Assembly: GCA_937872275.1 (NCBI GenBank)
Contig: CALMSE010000058.1
Coordinates: 1-27,889 of the forward strand
DNA length: 27,889 bases
Direction of reading: 5' to 3'
Origin: an uncultured Leucobacter sp.
Lineage (GTDB): Bacteria; Actinomycetota; Actinomycetes; Actinomycetales; Microbacteriaceae
The notes below the pieces were generated by a model that saw only the letters and a list, made by a program, of their open reading frames with translations, was not told the DNA's origin and did not search any database. Made by a program: the position numbers and the translations under genes. Each line of letters begins with the position of its first letter. Within the stretch, counting starts at the first letter, position 1. Positions 10,665-18,595 of this stretch are shown piece by piece.

Positions 10665-12184
10665 TGGCGAAGACCAAGCTGATGGATTTCGATCGGGCAC
10701 TCGAGCTCTTCGAGCCCGTCATCGGCCTCGAGGTGCACGTGGAGCTCAACACCAAGACGAAGATGTTCAGCTCGGCGCCGAACGCCTTCGGCTCCGAGCC
10801 GAACACGAACCTCACCCCGGTGTGCCTCGGCCTGCCGGGCGCCCTGCCCGTGATCAACGACCAGGCCGTGCGCTACTCGATCAGCCTCGGGCTCGCGCTC
10901 GGCTGCGAGATCGCCGAGGTCTCGGGCTTCGCGCGGAAGAACTACTTCTACCCCGACATGGCGAAGAACTACCAGATCTCGCAGTACGACGATCCGATCG
11001 CCTTCGACGGCTCGGTCGAGATCGAGCTCGCCGGGGGCCGTGTCGTGCACGTGCCCATCGAGCGCGCGCACATGGAGGAGGACGCGGGCAAGCTCAACCA
11101 CGTCGGCGGATCCACCGGCCGCATCCAGGGCGCCGAGTACTCGCTCGTCGACTACAACCGCGCCGGAGTGCCTCTCGTCGAGATCGTGACCCGTCCGATC
11201 TTCGGCGGCGAGGCCGATACGCCGGAGATCGCCGCTGCGTACGTGGCGACGATCCGCGAGATCGTGATCGCGCTCGGCATCTCGGACGCGCGCATGGAAC
11301 GCGGCAACCTGCGCTGCGATGCGAACGTGTCGCTGCGGCCGCGCGGAAACGAGGGCGCGGGCATGAGCGTGCTCGGCACCCGCACCGAGACGAAGAACGT
11401 GAACTCGTTGCGCTCCGTCGAGCGCGCCGTGCGCTTCGAGATCCAGCGCCAGGCCGCGATCCTGGCCGACGGCGGCTCGATCACGCAGGAGACCCGGCAC
11501 TGGCACGAGGACACTGGGGAGACCTCGCCCGGCCGTCCGAAGAGCGACGCCGACGACTACCGCTACTTCCCGGAGCCCGATCTCGCGCCGCTCACCCCTT
11601 CGCGCGACCTCGTCGAGGAACTGCGGGCGGCCCTGCCCGAGCATCCGACCGTGCGCCGTCGGCGCTTGCGCGAGGCGTGGGGCTTCTCGGAGCTCGAGTT
11701 CCAAGACGTGATCAACGCGGGCCTGCTCGGCGACATCGAGGCGACCGTCGCCGCGGGGGTGCCGCCGCAGACCGCGCGCAAGTGGTGGACGGGCGAGATC
11801 GCCCGCATCGCGAACGAGCGCTCCGCGGCGCCCTCCGAACTCATCACGCCCGCGCAGATCGCGTCGGTGGTGGAGCTCGTCGACGCGGGCACGCTGAACG
11901 ACAAGCTGGCGCGACAGGTCATTCAGGGCCTGATCGACGGCGAGGGCACCGCGGGTGAGATCGTCGAGGCCCGAGGGCTCGCGATCGTCTCCGACGACGG
12001 TGCGCTCATCGCGGCGATCGATGAGGCCCTCGCGCAGCAGCCCGACGTGCTCGAGAAGATCCGCGACGGCAAGGTGCAGGCCGCCGGCGCGGTCATCGGA
12101 GCGGTGATGAAGGCGATGCGCGGCCAGGCCGACGCGGCCAGGGTTCGCGAACTGGTGCTGGAACGGGCGGCCGCTCAGGGGTAG
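10664..12184 (+). CDS. gatB: Asp-tRNA(Asn)/Glu-tRNA(Gln) amidotransferase subunit B
   Basis: GatB phosphorylates the mischarged aminoacyl group with ATP and completes the amidation with ammonia from GatA. The 506-residue protein starts its core at residue 19 with [13 protein letters not shown], then [34 protein letters not shown], the metal-site region HMEEDAGK and [15 protein letters not shown]. The helical and YqeY-like tail that grips the tRNA elbow fills the C-terminal 150 residues. The ATG overlaps the gatA stop by one base, and AAGGAGG at 10648-10654 is a strong site. The TAG stop doubles as part of the promoter proposed for the next gene. Confidence 0.96.
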   Translation: MAKTKLMDFDRALELFEPVIGLEVHVELNTKTKMFSSAPNAFGSEPNTNLTPVCLGLPGALPVINDQAVRYSISLGLALGCEIAEVSGFARKNYFYPDMAKNYQISQYDDPIAFDGSVEIELAGGRVVHVPIERAHMEEDAGKLNHVGGSTGRIQGAEYSLVDYNRAGVPLVEIVTRPIFGGEADTPEIAAAYVATIREIVIALGISDARMERGNLRCDANVSLRPRGNEGAGMSVLGTRTETKNVNSLRSVERAVRFEIQRQAAILADGGSITQETRHWHEDTGETSPGRPKSDADDYRYFPEPDLAPLTPSRDLVEELRAALPEHPTVRRRRLREAWGFSELEFQDVINAGLLGDIEATVAAGVPPQTARKWWTGEIARIANERSAAPSELITPAQIASVVELVDAGTLNDKLARQVIQGLIDGEGTAGEIVEARGLAIVSDDGALIAAIDEALAQQPDVLEKIRDGKVQAAGAVIGAVMKAMRGQADAARVRELVLERAAAQG

Positions 12185-12187
12185 TCT
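12182..12187 (+). promoter_or_regulatory. Probable -10 box TAGTCT overlapping the gatB stop codon
   Basis: The gatB stop TAG plus TCT forms TAGTCT, followed by exactly six bases and the ATG of the DUF2165 gene. No ribosome binding site is present in between. Confidence 0.6.
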
Positions 12188-12193
12188 GGCCCC

Positions 12194-12811
12194 ATGCCGG
12201 ACTCCCACGACACGCGCATGCGGCCCGCCCGGGCCCACGGCTGGCACGTGCTCGGCACGCTGCCCTTCGCCGCGGCGATCTTCGTCTTCGTCAACGCGCT
12301 CTACATCTTCCTGGTCGCGCTCGGCAACATCACCGACTATGGAACGAACTACGCCTTCGTGCAGCACGTGCTGTCGATGGACACCACCAACTTCGGGCAG
12401 CCCGCCGGCGAAGGGCTGGACCCCGACGTGATGTGGCGGGCGATCGACAATCCGGTCGCCTGGAACATCGGGTACATCGGCATCATCATCGCCGAGTCGC
12501 TGGCGGCGATCCTGCTGATCGTCGCGCTCGTGTTCTTCGTCCGAGCGCTGTTCGGCAAGGCGGGTTACGGCCCGGCCCGGCTCTGGAGCACCATGGGCCT
12601 CGCACTCATCGTGCTGGTCTTCGCGGGCGGCTTCATCGCACTGGGCGGGGAATGGTTCCAGATGTGGCGGTCGGTCGCCTGGAACGGCCTCGACCCGGCG
12701 ATCCGCAACGCGATGCTCGCCGGCATCGGCCTGGTGCTGCTGCATCTGCCCAGCGCTGCGTGGGAGAAGAGCGCGGCGCCGCGGCAACGGGCAGGGGAGA
12801 CCGTCCGGTAG
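12194..12811 (+). CDS. DUF2165 family small membrane protein
   Basis: The 205 residues form four hydrophobic segments, at about 20-45, 92-117, 130-152 and 172-190. The first loop has NITDYGTNYAFVQHVLSMDTT, the hallmark of DUF2165, a family of predicted inner-membrane proteins without known activity. The C-terminal tail is basic and probably cytoplasmic. It starts nine bases after gatB with no ribosome binding site, and TAGTCT six bases before the ATG suggests leaderless transcription independent of gatCAB. Nothing nearby points to a function. The assignment to the family is good; the role is unknown. Confidence 0.85.
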   Translation: MPDSHDTRMRPARAHGWHVLGTLPFAAAIFVFVNALYIFLVALGNITDYGTNYAFVQHVLSMDTTNFGQPAGEGLDPDVMWRAIDNPVAWNIGYIGIIIAESLAAILLIVALVFFVRALFGKAGYGPARLWSTMGLALIVLVFAGGFIALGGEWFQMWRSVAWNGLDPAIRNAMLAGIGLVLLHLPSAAWEKSAAPRQRAGETVR

Positions 12812-12874
12812 ACGAGCTCGGCCCGCTCGCCGGTGGGCGAGGGATCGAGATCGTCCGCGGATCCCGCGACGGCG

Positions 12875-12902
12875 GCGGACGCGACACTCGTGAGGCGTCC
12901 GC
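12875..12902. promoter_or_regulatory. Long inverted repeat upstream of the thioesterase gene
   Basis: GCGGACGC (12875-12882) and GCGTCCGC (12895-12902) are perfectly complementary 8-bp arms. The 12-base loop contains a further CAC/GTG pair (12885-12887, 12890-12892). It ends five bases before a TAGTGT box, so it is either an operator over the -35 region or a terminator for the DUF2165 gene. A weaker hairpin, CTCGCC/GGCGAG, lies at 12826-12841. Confidence 0.45.
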
Positions 12903-12907
12903 TCCGA

Positions 12908-12913
12908 TAGTGT
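12908..12913 (+). promoter_or_regulatory. Probable -10 box of the thioesterase gene (TAGTGT)
   Basis: TAGTGT lies 58 bases before the ATG and fits the local TAGNNT form. The leader carries GGAGGG at 12962-12967, directly before the start. Confidence 0.45.
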
Positions 12914-12971
12914 GGGAGGCGAGAGACGAGAGGGCCTTCGACGATTCGAGGGAGTGTCCACGGAGGGTTGC

Positions 12972-13772
12972 ATGGTCGAGCCGATCGAAGCCGCGTACTT
13001 CGTCCCAGCCGGGAACGACCGCTACCGCCCGACCGAGCACACGGGGGGCGCGTGGCGCGACGACGAGCAGCATCTGGCGCCCGTCGCGGGGCTGATGGCG
13101 CATCACATGGAGCGGTGGCGGCAGGCGAACGCCGACCCCTCGCTCGCCTTCAGCAGATTCGCCTTCGAGGTGCTCGGTCAGATCCCGCGCGATGCGGTCG
13201 AGCTCTCGACCGAGGTCGTCCGTCCGGGGCGCACCATCGAGCTGATCGAGACCACGGCGGTGATCGGCGGCCGCGCGATCATCCGCGCGCGCGGGTGGCT
13301 GCTGCAGACGTGCGACACGGGGCCCGTCGCGGGCGACGAGTTCGCGCCGATGCCTCCTCCCGAGGAGGCCATCGAGTACCCCATCGCCGAGGAATGGGCG
13401 GGCGGGTTCATCTGCAGCCTGAGCGGCCGGCACTTCGACGGAGCCAGACCCGGCCGCGGCCGCGCCTGGCTCACCACGGATCTCGCGCTCGTGGAGGGGG
13501 AGGAGTCGACCCCGCTCGCCGATTTCCTCCGCCTGGTCGACACCGCCAACGGCGTGGCGGTGAGGGTGGGGCCCAGCGAGTGGATGTTCCCGAACGTCGA
13601 CCTGACGGTCCATCTGTTCCGGCAGCCGAGCGGCCGCTGGGTCGGGCTCGACACGCGCGTCGCCTTCGGGCCGCAGGGCGCCGGTCTCACCAGCTCGGTG
13701 CTGCACGACCTCCAGGGGCCGGTGGGCATGGTGCAGCAGTCGCTCACCGTGCGGCGCCTCGTCGCGGGCTGA
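12972..13772 (+). CDS. Thioesterase-fold (double hotdog) protein, acyl-CoA thioesterase-like
   Basis: The 266-residue protein looks like the actinobacterial double-hotdog thioesterase family (4HBT_3/TesB-like). The N-terminal half has GGAWRDDEQHLAPVAGLMAHHMER followed by FEVLGQIPRDAVELSTEVVRPGRTIELIE, a typical hotdog helix and strand run. The second half ends with LDTRVAFGPQGAGLTSSVLHDLQGPVGMVQQSLTVR, a pattern common in this family. Such proteins hydrolyse acyl-CoA thioesters, but I cannot name catalytic residues with confidence and the substrate is unknown. ATG 12972 is chosen for the GGAGGG directly upstream and because homology begins with the PIEAAYF strand. An extension to 12912 is open but overlaps the promoter. 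The SRAP gene follows after 22 bases. Confidence 0.8.
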   Translation: MVEPIEAAYFVPAGNDRYRPTEHTGGAWRDDEQHLAPVAGLMAHHMERWRQANADPSLAFSRFAFEVLGQIPRDAVELSTEVVRPGRTIELIETTAVIGGRAIIRARGWLLQTCDTGPVAGDEFAPMPPPEEAIEYPIAEEWAGGFICSLSGRHFDGARPGRGRAWLTTDLALVEGEESTPLADFLRLVDTANGVAVRVGPSEWMFPNVDLTVHLFRQPSGRWVGLDTRVAFGPQGAGLTSSVLHDLQGPVGMVQQSLTVRRLVAG

Positions 13773-13794
13773 GCCCGCGCGTTCGAGGCGGATC

Positions 13795-14481
13795 ATGTGC
13801 GCGAGCTACGGGATCGACCTGGTCGCTGAGACCGGGCCGGTTCCCCGCGTCTCGCGCGTGCGCTTCGGTCCGATGCCCGAGCTGGAAGCGCCCGGGAATC
13901 GCGAGCGGATCGAGGCCTGGGCGGCCTCGGAGGGCGGCCGCGCCCGCATCACCGGCCGCATCGCCCGCAACCTCAACCCGTTGATCCGTGCCCGTCGGGG
14001 CGCGCGTGAGCTCGCCTTCGGCTGGTGGTGGCTGCACGTGAACGGCCGACCCGCCGAGTACAGCGCCTTCAACTCGCGCGACGACCGGCTGCTCGCCAGC
14101 TGGCGCGAGCCCTTCCAGCGCCGCGCGCTGCTGCCCGCGACCTGGTACGTCGAGAAGGGGCGCGTGTTCGGGCTGCCGGAGGGCGAGGCCTTCGGCATCG
14201 CGGCGATCACCGCGACCGTGCCGCAGCCGGACGGCGGCGAGCTGGTCACCTACTCGATGGTCACCCGGGACGCGGTGGGTGCGGCGGCGGAGACGCACCC
14301 GCGGATGCCGCTCATCCTGCCCCGAGAGTTCCACGACGAATGGCTCGACGAGTCCCGCGCCGGCGATGCGGGACTCGTCGCGAGCGCGAAGCGGGCCTCC
14401 GAGCGCCTCGCCGCCGTCGTTCGGCTCGTCTCGAGGGACGGGTCGAAGGCCGCGCCGCCCGCCCAGCCCGTGCTCTTCTGA
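13795..14481 (+). CDS. SOS response-associated peptidase (SRAP) family protein, YedK/HMCES-like
   Basis: SRAP proteins form a stable thiazolidine link between Cys2 and abasic sites in single-stranded DNA, shielding them from cleavage. This 228-residue protein keeps MC2ASYG at the start, N93 (matching the conserved NAR asparagine), E120 in LLPATWYVEKG (matching the PADGFYEW glutamate) and H168 in THPRMPLIL (matching the catalytic histidine), followed by the usual RMPLIL motif. The surrounding motifs are divergent: FNSRDD stands in for NARSET and TWYVEK for GFYEW. Cys2 requires removal of Met1, and Met-Cys is a good substrate for that. GAGG at 13785-13788 precedes the ATG. I see no full LexA box upstream. 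It may be co-transcribed with the thioesterase gene. Confidence 0.88.
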   Translation: MCASYGIDLVAETGPVPRVSRVRFGPMPELEAPGNRERIEAWAASEGGRARITGRIARNLNPLIRARRGARELAFGWWWLHVNGRPAEYSAFNSRDDRLLASWREPFQRRALLPATWYVEKGRVFGLPEGEAFGIAAITATVPQPDGGELVTYSMVTRDAVGAAAETHPRMPLILPREFHDEWLDESRAGDAGLVASAKRASERLAAVVRLVSRDGSKAAPPAQPVLF

Positions 14482-14494
14482 TCCGCCGCCCGGG

Positions 14495-14905
14495 CTATCC
14501 CAGTCCGTCGGCGTAGACGTGCAGGGCGTCGCGCACGAACTCCGCGCCGTGCGCGTGCGCCCGGGTGTAGTTCGCGGCGAAGCGCGGATCGGCGACGTAC
14601 ATGTCGGCGAGGGAGCGGATCGCGCCCGCCTCCGGGCGCCGACCCTGCCACCCGATGGCGATCCAGTCGACGTGGCGCGCGGCGATCCGCTGCGCCGTCT
14701 CGCCCGCGGCGGACTCGCCTGCCGCGATCGCGGCATCGTAGTCGTCCTGGATGCGCAGGTGCTGCTCGCCGAACTGCCGCCTCTCGTCCTCGCCGAGGCG
14801 CTTCCACCAGTCGTCGCCGCGCTGCCACGCGGCATCGCCCCAGCGCTCGCGCACCTCCTGCTCGTACCGGCTGTGATCGAATCCCTCGAACATCTGCTCG
14901 GCCAT
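14495..14905 (-). CDS. TipAS domain, possibly translated from an internal start
   Basis: This is the C-terminal ligand-binding domain of the broken MerR gene. From ATG 14905 it encodes 136 residues that begin MAEQMFEGFDHSRYEQEVRERWG, a typical TipAS opening, and continue as an all-helical domain. The purine-rich AGAGGAGAAG (14911-14920 on the minus strand) lies five bases before the ATG, better than most ribosome binding sites in the window. In Streptomyces lividans tipA, the TipAS domain is also made separately from an internal start, where it binds thiopeptides. This domain contains no cysteine, so covalent thiopeptide capture as in S. lividans is unlikely. Because it lies downstream of the frameshift, it may be the only intact product of the locus. 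Confidence 0.6.
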   Translation of the reverse strand: MAEQMFEGFDHSRYEQEVRERWGDAAWQRGDDWWKRLGEDERRQFGEQHLRIQDDYDAAIAAGESAAGETAQRIAARHVDWIAIGWQGRRPEAGAIRSLADMYVADPRFAANYTRAHAHGAEFVRDALHVYADGLG

Positions 14906-15243
14906 GGGTACTTCTCCTCTGCTCAACGCGTCGATGGTGGTGGTGACCGAGGCGATCTGCGCATCGAGGCGGCGTCGCTCGCGGCGCAGCTGCGCGACGT
15001 GGCGCTCGAGCGCCTCGACGTCCTCCGCGTCGCCCGCCAGCACCTCGGCGATCGCGGGGATGCCGAGGCCAGCCCGCGCAGCAGCAGGATGCGCTGCAGC
15101 CTGACGAGCGCCGGCCCGTCGTAGAAGCGACGTCCGCCGCGGTCGGTGCGGCTCGGGGCCAGCAGGCCGACCGCGTCGTAGTGGCGCAGTGCGCGGGAGG
15201 TGACCCCCGCGAGCCTCGCGACCTCCTGAATCGGGTGCTCCAC
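14495..15243 (-). pseudogene. MerR-family regulator with TipAS domain, frameshifted
   Basis: Two frames together make one typical MerR/TipAS regulator of about 249 residues. The first part, from GTG 15243 (GAGGGG at 15251-15256), encodes the winged-helix HPIQEVARLAGVTSRALRHYD...GLL and then RFYDGPALVRLQRILLLRGL. After that it runs out of frame into an arginine- and serine-rich stretch and stops at 14923. The other frame picks up as VLAGDAEDVEALERHVAQLRRERRRLDAQI, the coiled-coil dimer helix, and continues into TipAS. The expected reading GLGLGIPAIAEVLAG is restored by adding one base to the CC run at 15069-15070, so a single-base deletion there is the likely lesion. It could be a real mutation or a sequencing error. 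The TipAS part has its own start (separate entry). I cannot exclude an earlier GTG at 15303. Confidence 0.8.
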
Positions 15244-15311
15244 GGTCCGCCCCCTCGCGTGCGATGCGCCGACGATCGCGGTGATCGTCCGGTCGTGGAT
15301 CACGCTACAGC

Positions 15312-15326
15312 TTGACGTAGCGTCAA
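15312..15326. promoter_or_regulatory. Inverted repeat, likely MerR operator and -35 region
   Basis: TTGACG (15312-15317) and CGTCAA (15321-15326) form a perfect dyad with a three-base spacer. Read on the minus strand the dyad starts with TTGACG, a near-consensus -35 box, at a good distance from the regulator's GTG at 15243. MerR regulators bind such dyads between -35 and -10. The -10 box is not clear. This is the main content of the 117-base gap 15244-15360. Confidence 0.6.
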
Positions 15327-15360
15327 CTGCAAGCGGGGTCGTCGGAATGCTCCGGCCGGC

Positions 15361-17073
15361 TCAGCTCGACGATGCGGTGTCGATGTCGAGGATGCGCAAC
15401 TCCGCCAGTCTCTCCGCGAGTCGCTCGGTGTCAGTGCGGCTCCAGCCCTCCGACGGGAGGATGCTCGCCCAGGCGTAGGCCGGCGCCTGCCCGAACTCGT
15501 GGCCCTGGCCGTCGGGCACGCCTGAGGCGAGCTGATCCACCGCCAGCTGCAGCGCCGTCACCACCGGCACCCATACCATCGCATCCGGCACCCCGGGCCC
15601 GCGCTCGCCGCGCAGCCACTCGGGCGGGGAGAGCGCGATGTCGAAGTCGAGCCAGGTGACCGGGTCGTTCGCCTGCTGCAGGTAGCCGACCCGGGGCGCG
15701 GCCCAGGCCCCGTCGCCCGGCCAGTCGGCCCCATCGGCGGAGAAGCGCACCGTCTCGCCTCCGTCGTACACCGGCAGGTGGATGGGGGAACCCGGATTCC
15801 GCGCCGCGGTGAACTGCGCCCACAGCACGTTGTTGGCGGTCGGCCCGACGTAGAGCGCGCCGTCCGTGCGCGCCGCCAGATCCTGCGCGCTGCCGAAGGC
15901 GCCCTCCGAGCCGTAGGAGCCGAGGCTCTCGCCGCTCGCGACGAGCAGCGGCCGCTCGCCCTCGGGCAGCGCGTCCCACCGCGCGTACACCGCCTCGAAC
16001 AGCTCGCGCCCGGCCTCCCGCGCCCGCTGCGAGTCGACGAGGTACGACATCCAGCTCGGCAGATACGAGTACTGCATCGACACGGTCGCCGTGTCGCCGC
16101 CCCACATGAACTCGAGCGCGCGCGCCTGGTTCTCGTTCACCCAGCCGCGCCCCGTGCCGGTCACCACGTTCAGCACCGCCCGGTCGAAGGCGCCCGTGCG
16201 CTCCAGCTCCTGAACCGCGGTCGCCGCCTGCTCCCGGAGATCCAGCTCGCCCTCGGTGCCGCCGCCGACGTAGACGCGGATCGGCTGCAGCGCCGGGCGC
16301 TCGGCGTCGGCCCCCGAGCCGGCCGCGGCGGATCCCCCCTCGTCCACGAACTCGGCGATCTGCGCGGCCGTCGGCGCGTTGGCGATGAACACCCGGCCCT
16401 GCCGGCCGAGCTCCGCCCAGCTCACGGCGCTGCCGGGCCCCGCGGAGAGCTCGGCGACGGTCGGCGGCGCGACGTCGTCGAGGAACTCGTCGTTCGTGAC
16501 GAGGAAGGAGGCGTCGAGCGCCTCGGCCACCCGGCCGACGGCGACGCCGCGCACCAGCGCGTACGAGCCCCAGGCGACGAGCAGGGCGCCCAGCACCACC
16601 GCGACGGCGCGGGGGAGGAACCGGTCGATGCGGAGGATCAGCCAGCGCCCCGCGCCGCGCACCGCCCGTGAGATCACGAGCAGCAGGGCGAACACGACGG
16701 CGCCGGCGGCGACGGCGATGGCGAGCTGCCAGGCCGGCACCGGCTCCATCCCGATCTCGGCCCGCTGCCGCCGCTGCCAGTCGTGCGAGAGCCACAGCAT
16801 CACCGCCGATCCGAGAACCGCGACGACGGCGAAGACCTGCCAGGCGCGGCGACGGACGGCCGCGCCCGGGACGACGCCGACGCCGCGGCCGATCCACCCG
16901 ACGAACGCCCCCGCGCCGTAGCCGAGCAGCGCCGCCGCGGCGCACAACACTCCCTGGAAGAGCGCGGTCCGCGGCAGCAGCGACGGCGTGAGGGCGAGCC
17001 AGGCGGCGGCGAGCCCGATCGCGGCGGGCAGCAGCGGCATGCGCCAGGGGCGGATGATCGGAGGCGCGGCCAT
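15361..17073 (-). CDS. Membrane-anchored alpha/beta-hydrolase family protein (Abhydrolase_9 type)
   Basis: The 570 residues divide into an N-terminal membrane part with about five hydrophobic segments (about 13-30, 37-60, 78-96, 113-136, 155-178) and a C-terminal hydrolase-like part from about residue 205. The latter has RVFIANAP, YVGGGTEGELDLREQAATAVQELERTG, the GTGRGWVN stretch and G381-E-S383-L-G385, a classic nucleophile elbow. This matches the actinobacterial family with an alpha/beta-hydrolase catalytic domain and its own N-terminal membrane domain. No substrate is established, to my knowledge. ATG 17073 has no ribosome binding site but has TACGCT exactly six bases upstream, so a leaderless transcript starting in the 19-base gap after the MFS gene is likely. 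Confidence 0.85.
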   Translation of the reverse strand: MAAPPIIRPWRMPLLPAAIGLAAAWLALTPSLLPRTALFQGVLCAAAALLGYGAGAFVGWIGRGVGVVPGAAVRRRAWQVFAVVAVLGSAVMLWLSHDWQRRQRAEIGMEPVPAWQLAIAVAAGAVVFALLLVISRAVRGAGRWLILRIDRFLPRAVAVVLGALLVAWGSYALVRGVAVGRVAEALDASFLVTNDEFLDDVAPPTVAELSAGPGSAVSWAELGRQGRVFIANAPTAAQIAEFVDEGGSAAAGSGADAERPALQPIRVYVGGGTEGELDLREQAATAVQELERTGAFDRAVLNVVTGTGRGWVNENQARALEFMWGGDTATVSMQYSYLPSWMSYLVDSQRAREAGRELFEAVYARWDALPEGERPLLVASGESLGSYGSEGAFGSAQDLAARTDGALYVGPTANNVLWAQFTAARNPGSPIHLPVYDGGETVRFSADGADWPGDGAWAAPRVGYLQQANDPVTWLDFDIALSPPEWLRGERGPGVPDAMVWVPVVTALQLAVDQLASGVPDGQGHEFGQAPAYAWASILPSEGWSRTDTERLAERLAELRILDIDTASSS

Positions 17074-17079
17074 GGGACC

Positions 17080-17085
17080 AGCGTA
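17080..17085 (-). promoter_or_regulatory. Probable -10 box TACGCT of the alpha/beta-hydrolase gene
   Basis: On the minus strand TACGCT is followed by exactly six bases and the ATG at 17073. It sits in the 19-base gap between the MFS stop and this gene. The same hexamer and spacing precede the M20 peptidase gene. Confidence 0.55.
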
Positions 17086-17092
17086 GTCCCGC

Positions 17093-18595
17093 TCAGGCGG
17101 CGGCCGGCGGCGCGCCGACGCCGCGATCGGTGAAGGCGTCGCGCGGCACGAAGCACAGCAGCACCGCCGCGACGAGCGCCGTGAGCCCGCAGATCGCCCA
17201 CACCGTCATGTAGCCCTCGAGGGATCCCGCCGTGCCGCCGGCGGCCGCGCCGGCCACGCCCTGCATGAGGACGATGCCGAACACGGCCGAGGCGATCGCC
17301 CCGCCGACCGTCTTCACCGAGTTCGTGAGCCCCGTCGCGACGCCGGTCTGCGTCGCCGGAGCCGCCGAGGCGGCCGCGGGCGGGAGCGCAGCGACGAGGG
17401 CGCCCGAGCCGAGACCCGCGATCATCATGTTCGCCACGGCCTGCAGATAACCGTCGTGGAAGGGCAGGAACAGCAGGTAGCCGATGCCGACGAGCCCCGC
17501 GGCGCAGATCAGCGTGACGCGCGGCGTGAACCAGCGCGAGAACTTCGGGTACAGCAGCGCGCCCGCGATCATGGCGACGAGGTAGAGGCCGATGATGAGC
17601 GAGGTCTCGAAACCCGTCGTGCCGAGGCCGTAGCCGACCTCGGCGGGATCGGTGCGGGCGAAGGTCGACAGCGGAGCCTGCGCGCCGAGCACGCTCACGC
17701 CGAAGAGGCCCGCGGTGAGGAAGATCGGGGCGAGCGCGGGGGAGCGGAACATGCGCACGTCGATGAGCGGATCGGGATGGCGCAGCTCGTAGAGCGCGAA
17801 GGGCACCAGCAGGGCGACGCCGAGCAGGGCGACGCCCCACGCGAGCGGATCGGCGGCGCCGTTGAGGCGCAGGAGGCTGAGGCCTCCCGTGAACGCGATG
17901 AGGGCGAGCGAGACGAGCGAGAGGCCCACGACGTCGAGCCGCCCGCCCGGGTGCTGATCCGCCTCCCGCACGCCGAAGGCGATGACGAAGAAGCACGCGA
18001 CCACGAGCAGGGCGGGCACGAGCAGCACGATCCAGAGCGGGAGCAGGTCGACGAGCCTGCCGCCGGCGAGCGCGCCCGCGATCGCTCCGATCTCGAGGAA
18101 GGCGACGAGGATGCCCGCGGCGCGGGCCGTGAGCAGCGCCCCGCCCTCGCGCCCCCGCGTGCGCGACCAGATGATGGCGATCTCGAGGGGCAGCCAGACG
18201 ACGTAGAAGCCCTGCAGCGTCCAGGCGACGAGGAAGACCGCGAAGGAGTCGGTGAACGGCAGCGCCAGCGAGGCGAGCGCGGTGAGCGCGGTCGACCACA
18301 GCAGCATGCGCTTGTGGCCGAACATGTCGCCGAGCTTCGCGAACGCGGGCACGACGAGGGCCGAGAGCATCAGCTGCGTGCCCTCGAGCCAGTTGACGTC
18401 GGCGTCGTGGATGCCGAGGTGCCTGGCGATGTCGGTGAGCATGGGCGTGTAGTAGCCCTGCAGCACGCCGCTCGTGAACTCGACGAATGCGAGGAAGCCG
18501 ACGACGCCGGTGAGCGCGCCGAGCCTGATCTTCCGGGCCCGCGCCGACGCCCCGGGCGACGTCCGCGCCGCGCCGGCTCCCGTCGCAGCGCTCAT
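17093..18595 (-). CDS. MFS transporter, DHA2-like (EmrB/QacA type)
   Basis: A 500-residue polytopic membrane protein with roughly 14 hydrophobic segments, the length and count of the DHA2 drug:H+ antiporter branch. Helices start at about residue 25. The loop KLGDMFGHKRMLLWS after the second helix is motif A of the major facilitator superfamily, and the preceding NWLEGTQLMLSALVVPAF segment is typical of this branch. The start ATG at 18595 overlaps the stop of the M20 peptidase gene as ATGA, so translation is coupled and the two products probably work on related molecules, for instance export or import of an amino-acid conjugate. The substrate is not known. The frame stays open upstream, but that part is shadow of the peptidase gene. 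Confidence 0.9.
   Translation of the reverse strand: MSAATGAGAARTSPGASARARKIRLGALTGVVGFLAFVEFTSGVLQGYYTPMLTDIARHLGIHDADVNWLEGTQLMLSALVVPAFAKLGDMFGHKRMLLWSTALTALASLALPFTDSFAVFLVAWTLQGFYVVWLPLEIAIIWSRTRGREGGALLTARAAGILVAFLEIGAIAGALAGGRLVDLLPLWIVLLVPALLVVACFFVIAFGVREADQHPGGRLDVVGLSLVSLALIAFTGGLSLLRLNGAADPLAWGVALLGVALLVPFALYELRHPDPLIDVRMFRSPALAPIFLTAGLFGVSVLGAQAPLSTFARTDPAEVGYGLGTTGFETSLIIGLYLVAMIAGALLYPKFSRWFTPRVTLICAAGLVGIGYLLFLPFHDGYLQAVANMMIAGLGSGALVAALPPAAASAAPATQTGVATGLTNSVKTVGGAIASAVFGIVLMQGVAGAAAGGTAGSLEGYMTVWAICGLTALVAAVLLCFVPRDAFTDRGVGAPPAAA

Noticed and set aside
13773..13794. LexA/SOS box before the SRAP gene
   Set aside because: Only a half-site-like GTTCGA is present; the second half of the palindrome is absent.
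15040..15075. Programmed ribosomal frameshift in the MerR/TipAS gene
   Set aside because: No slippery heptamer or downstream structure is evident; a single missing base in a short CC run explains the break more simply.
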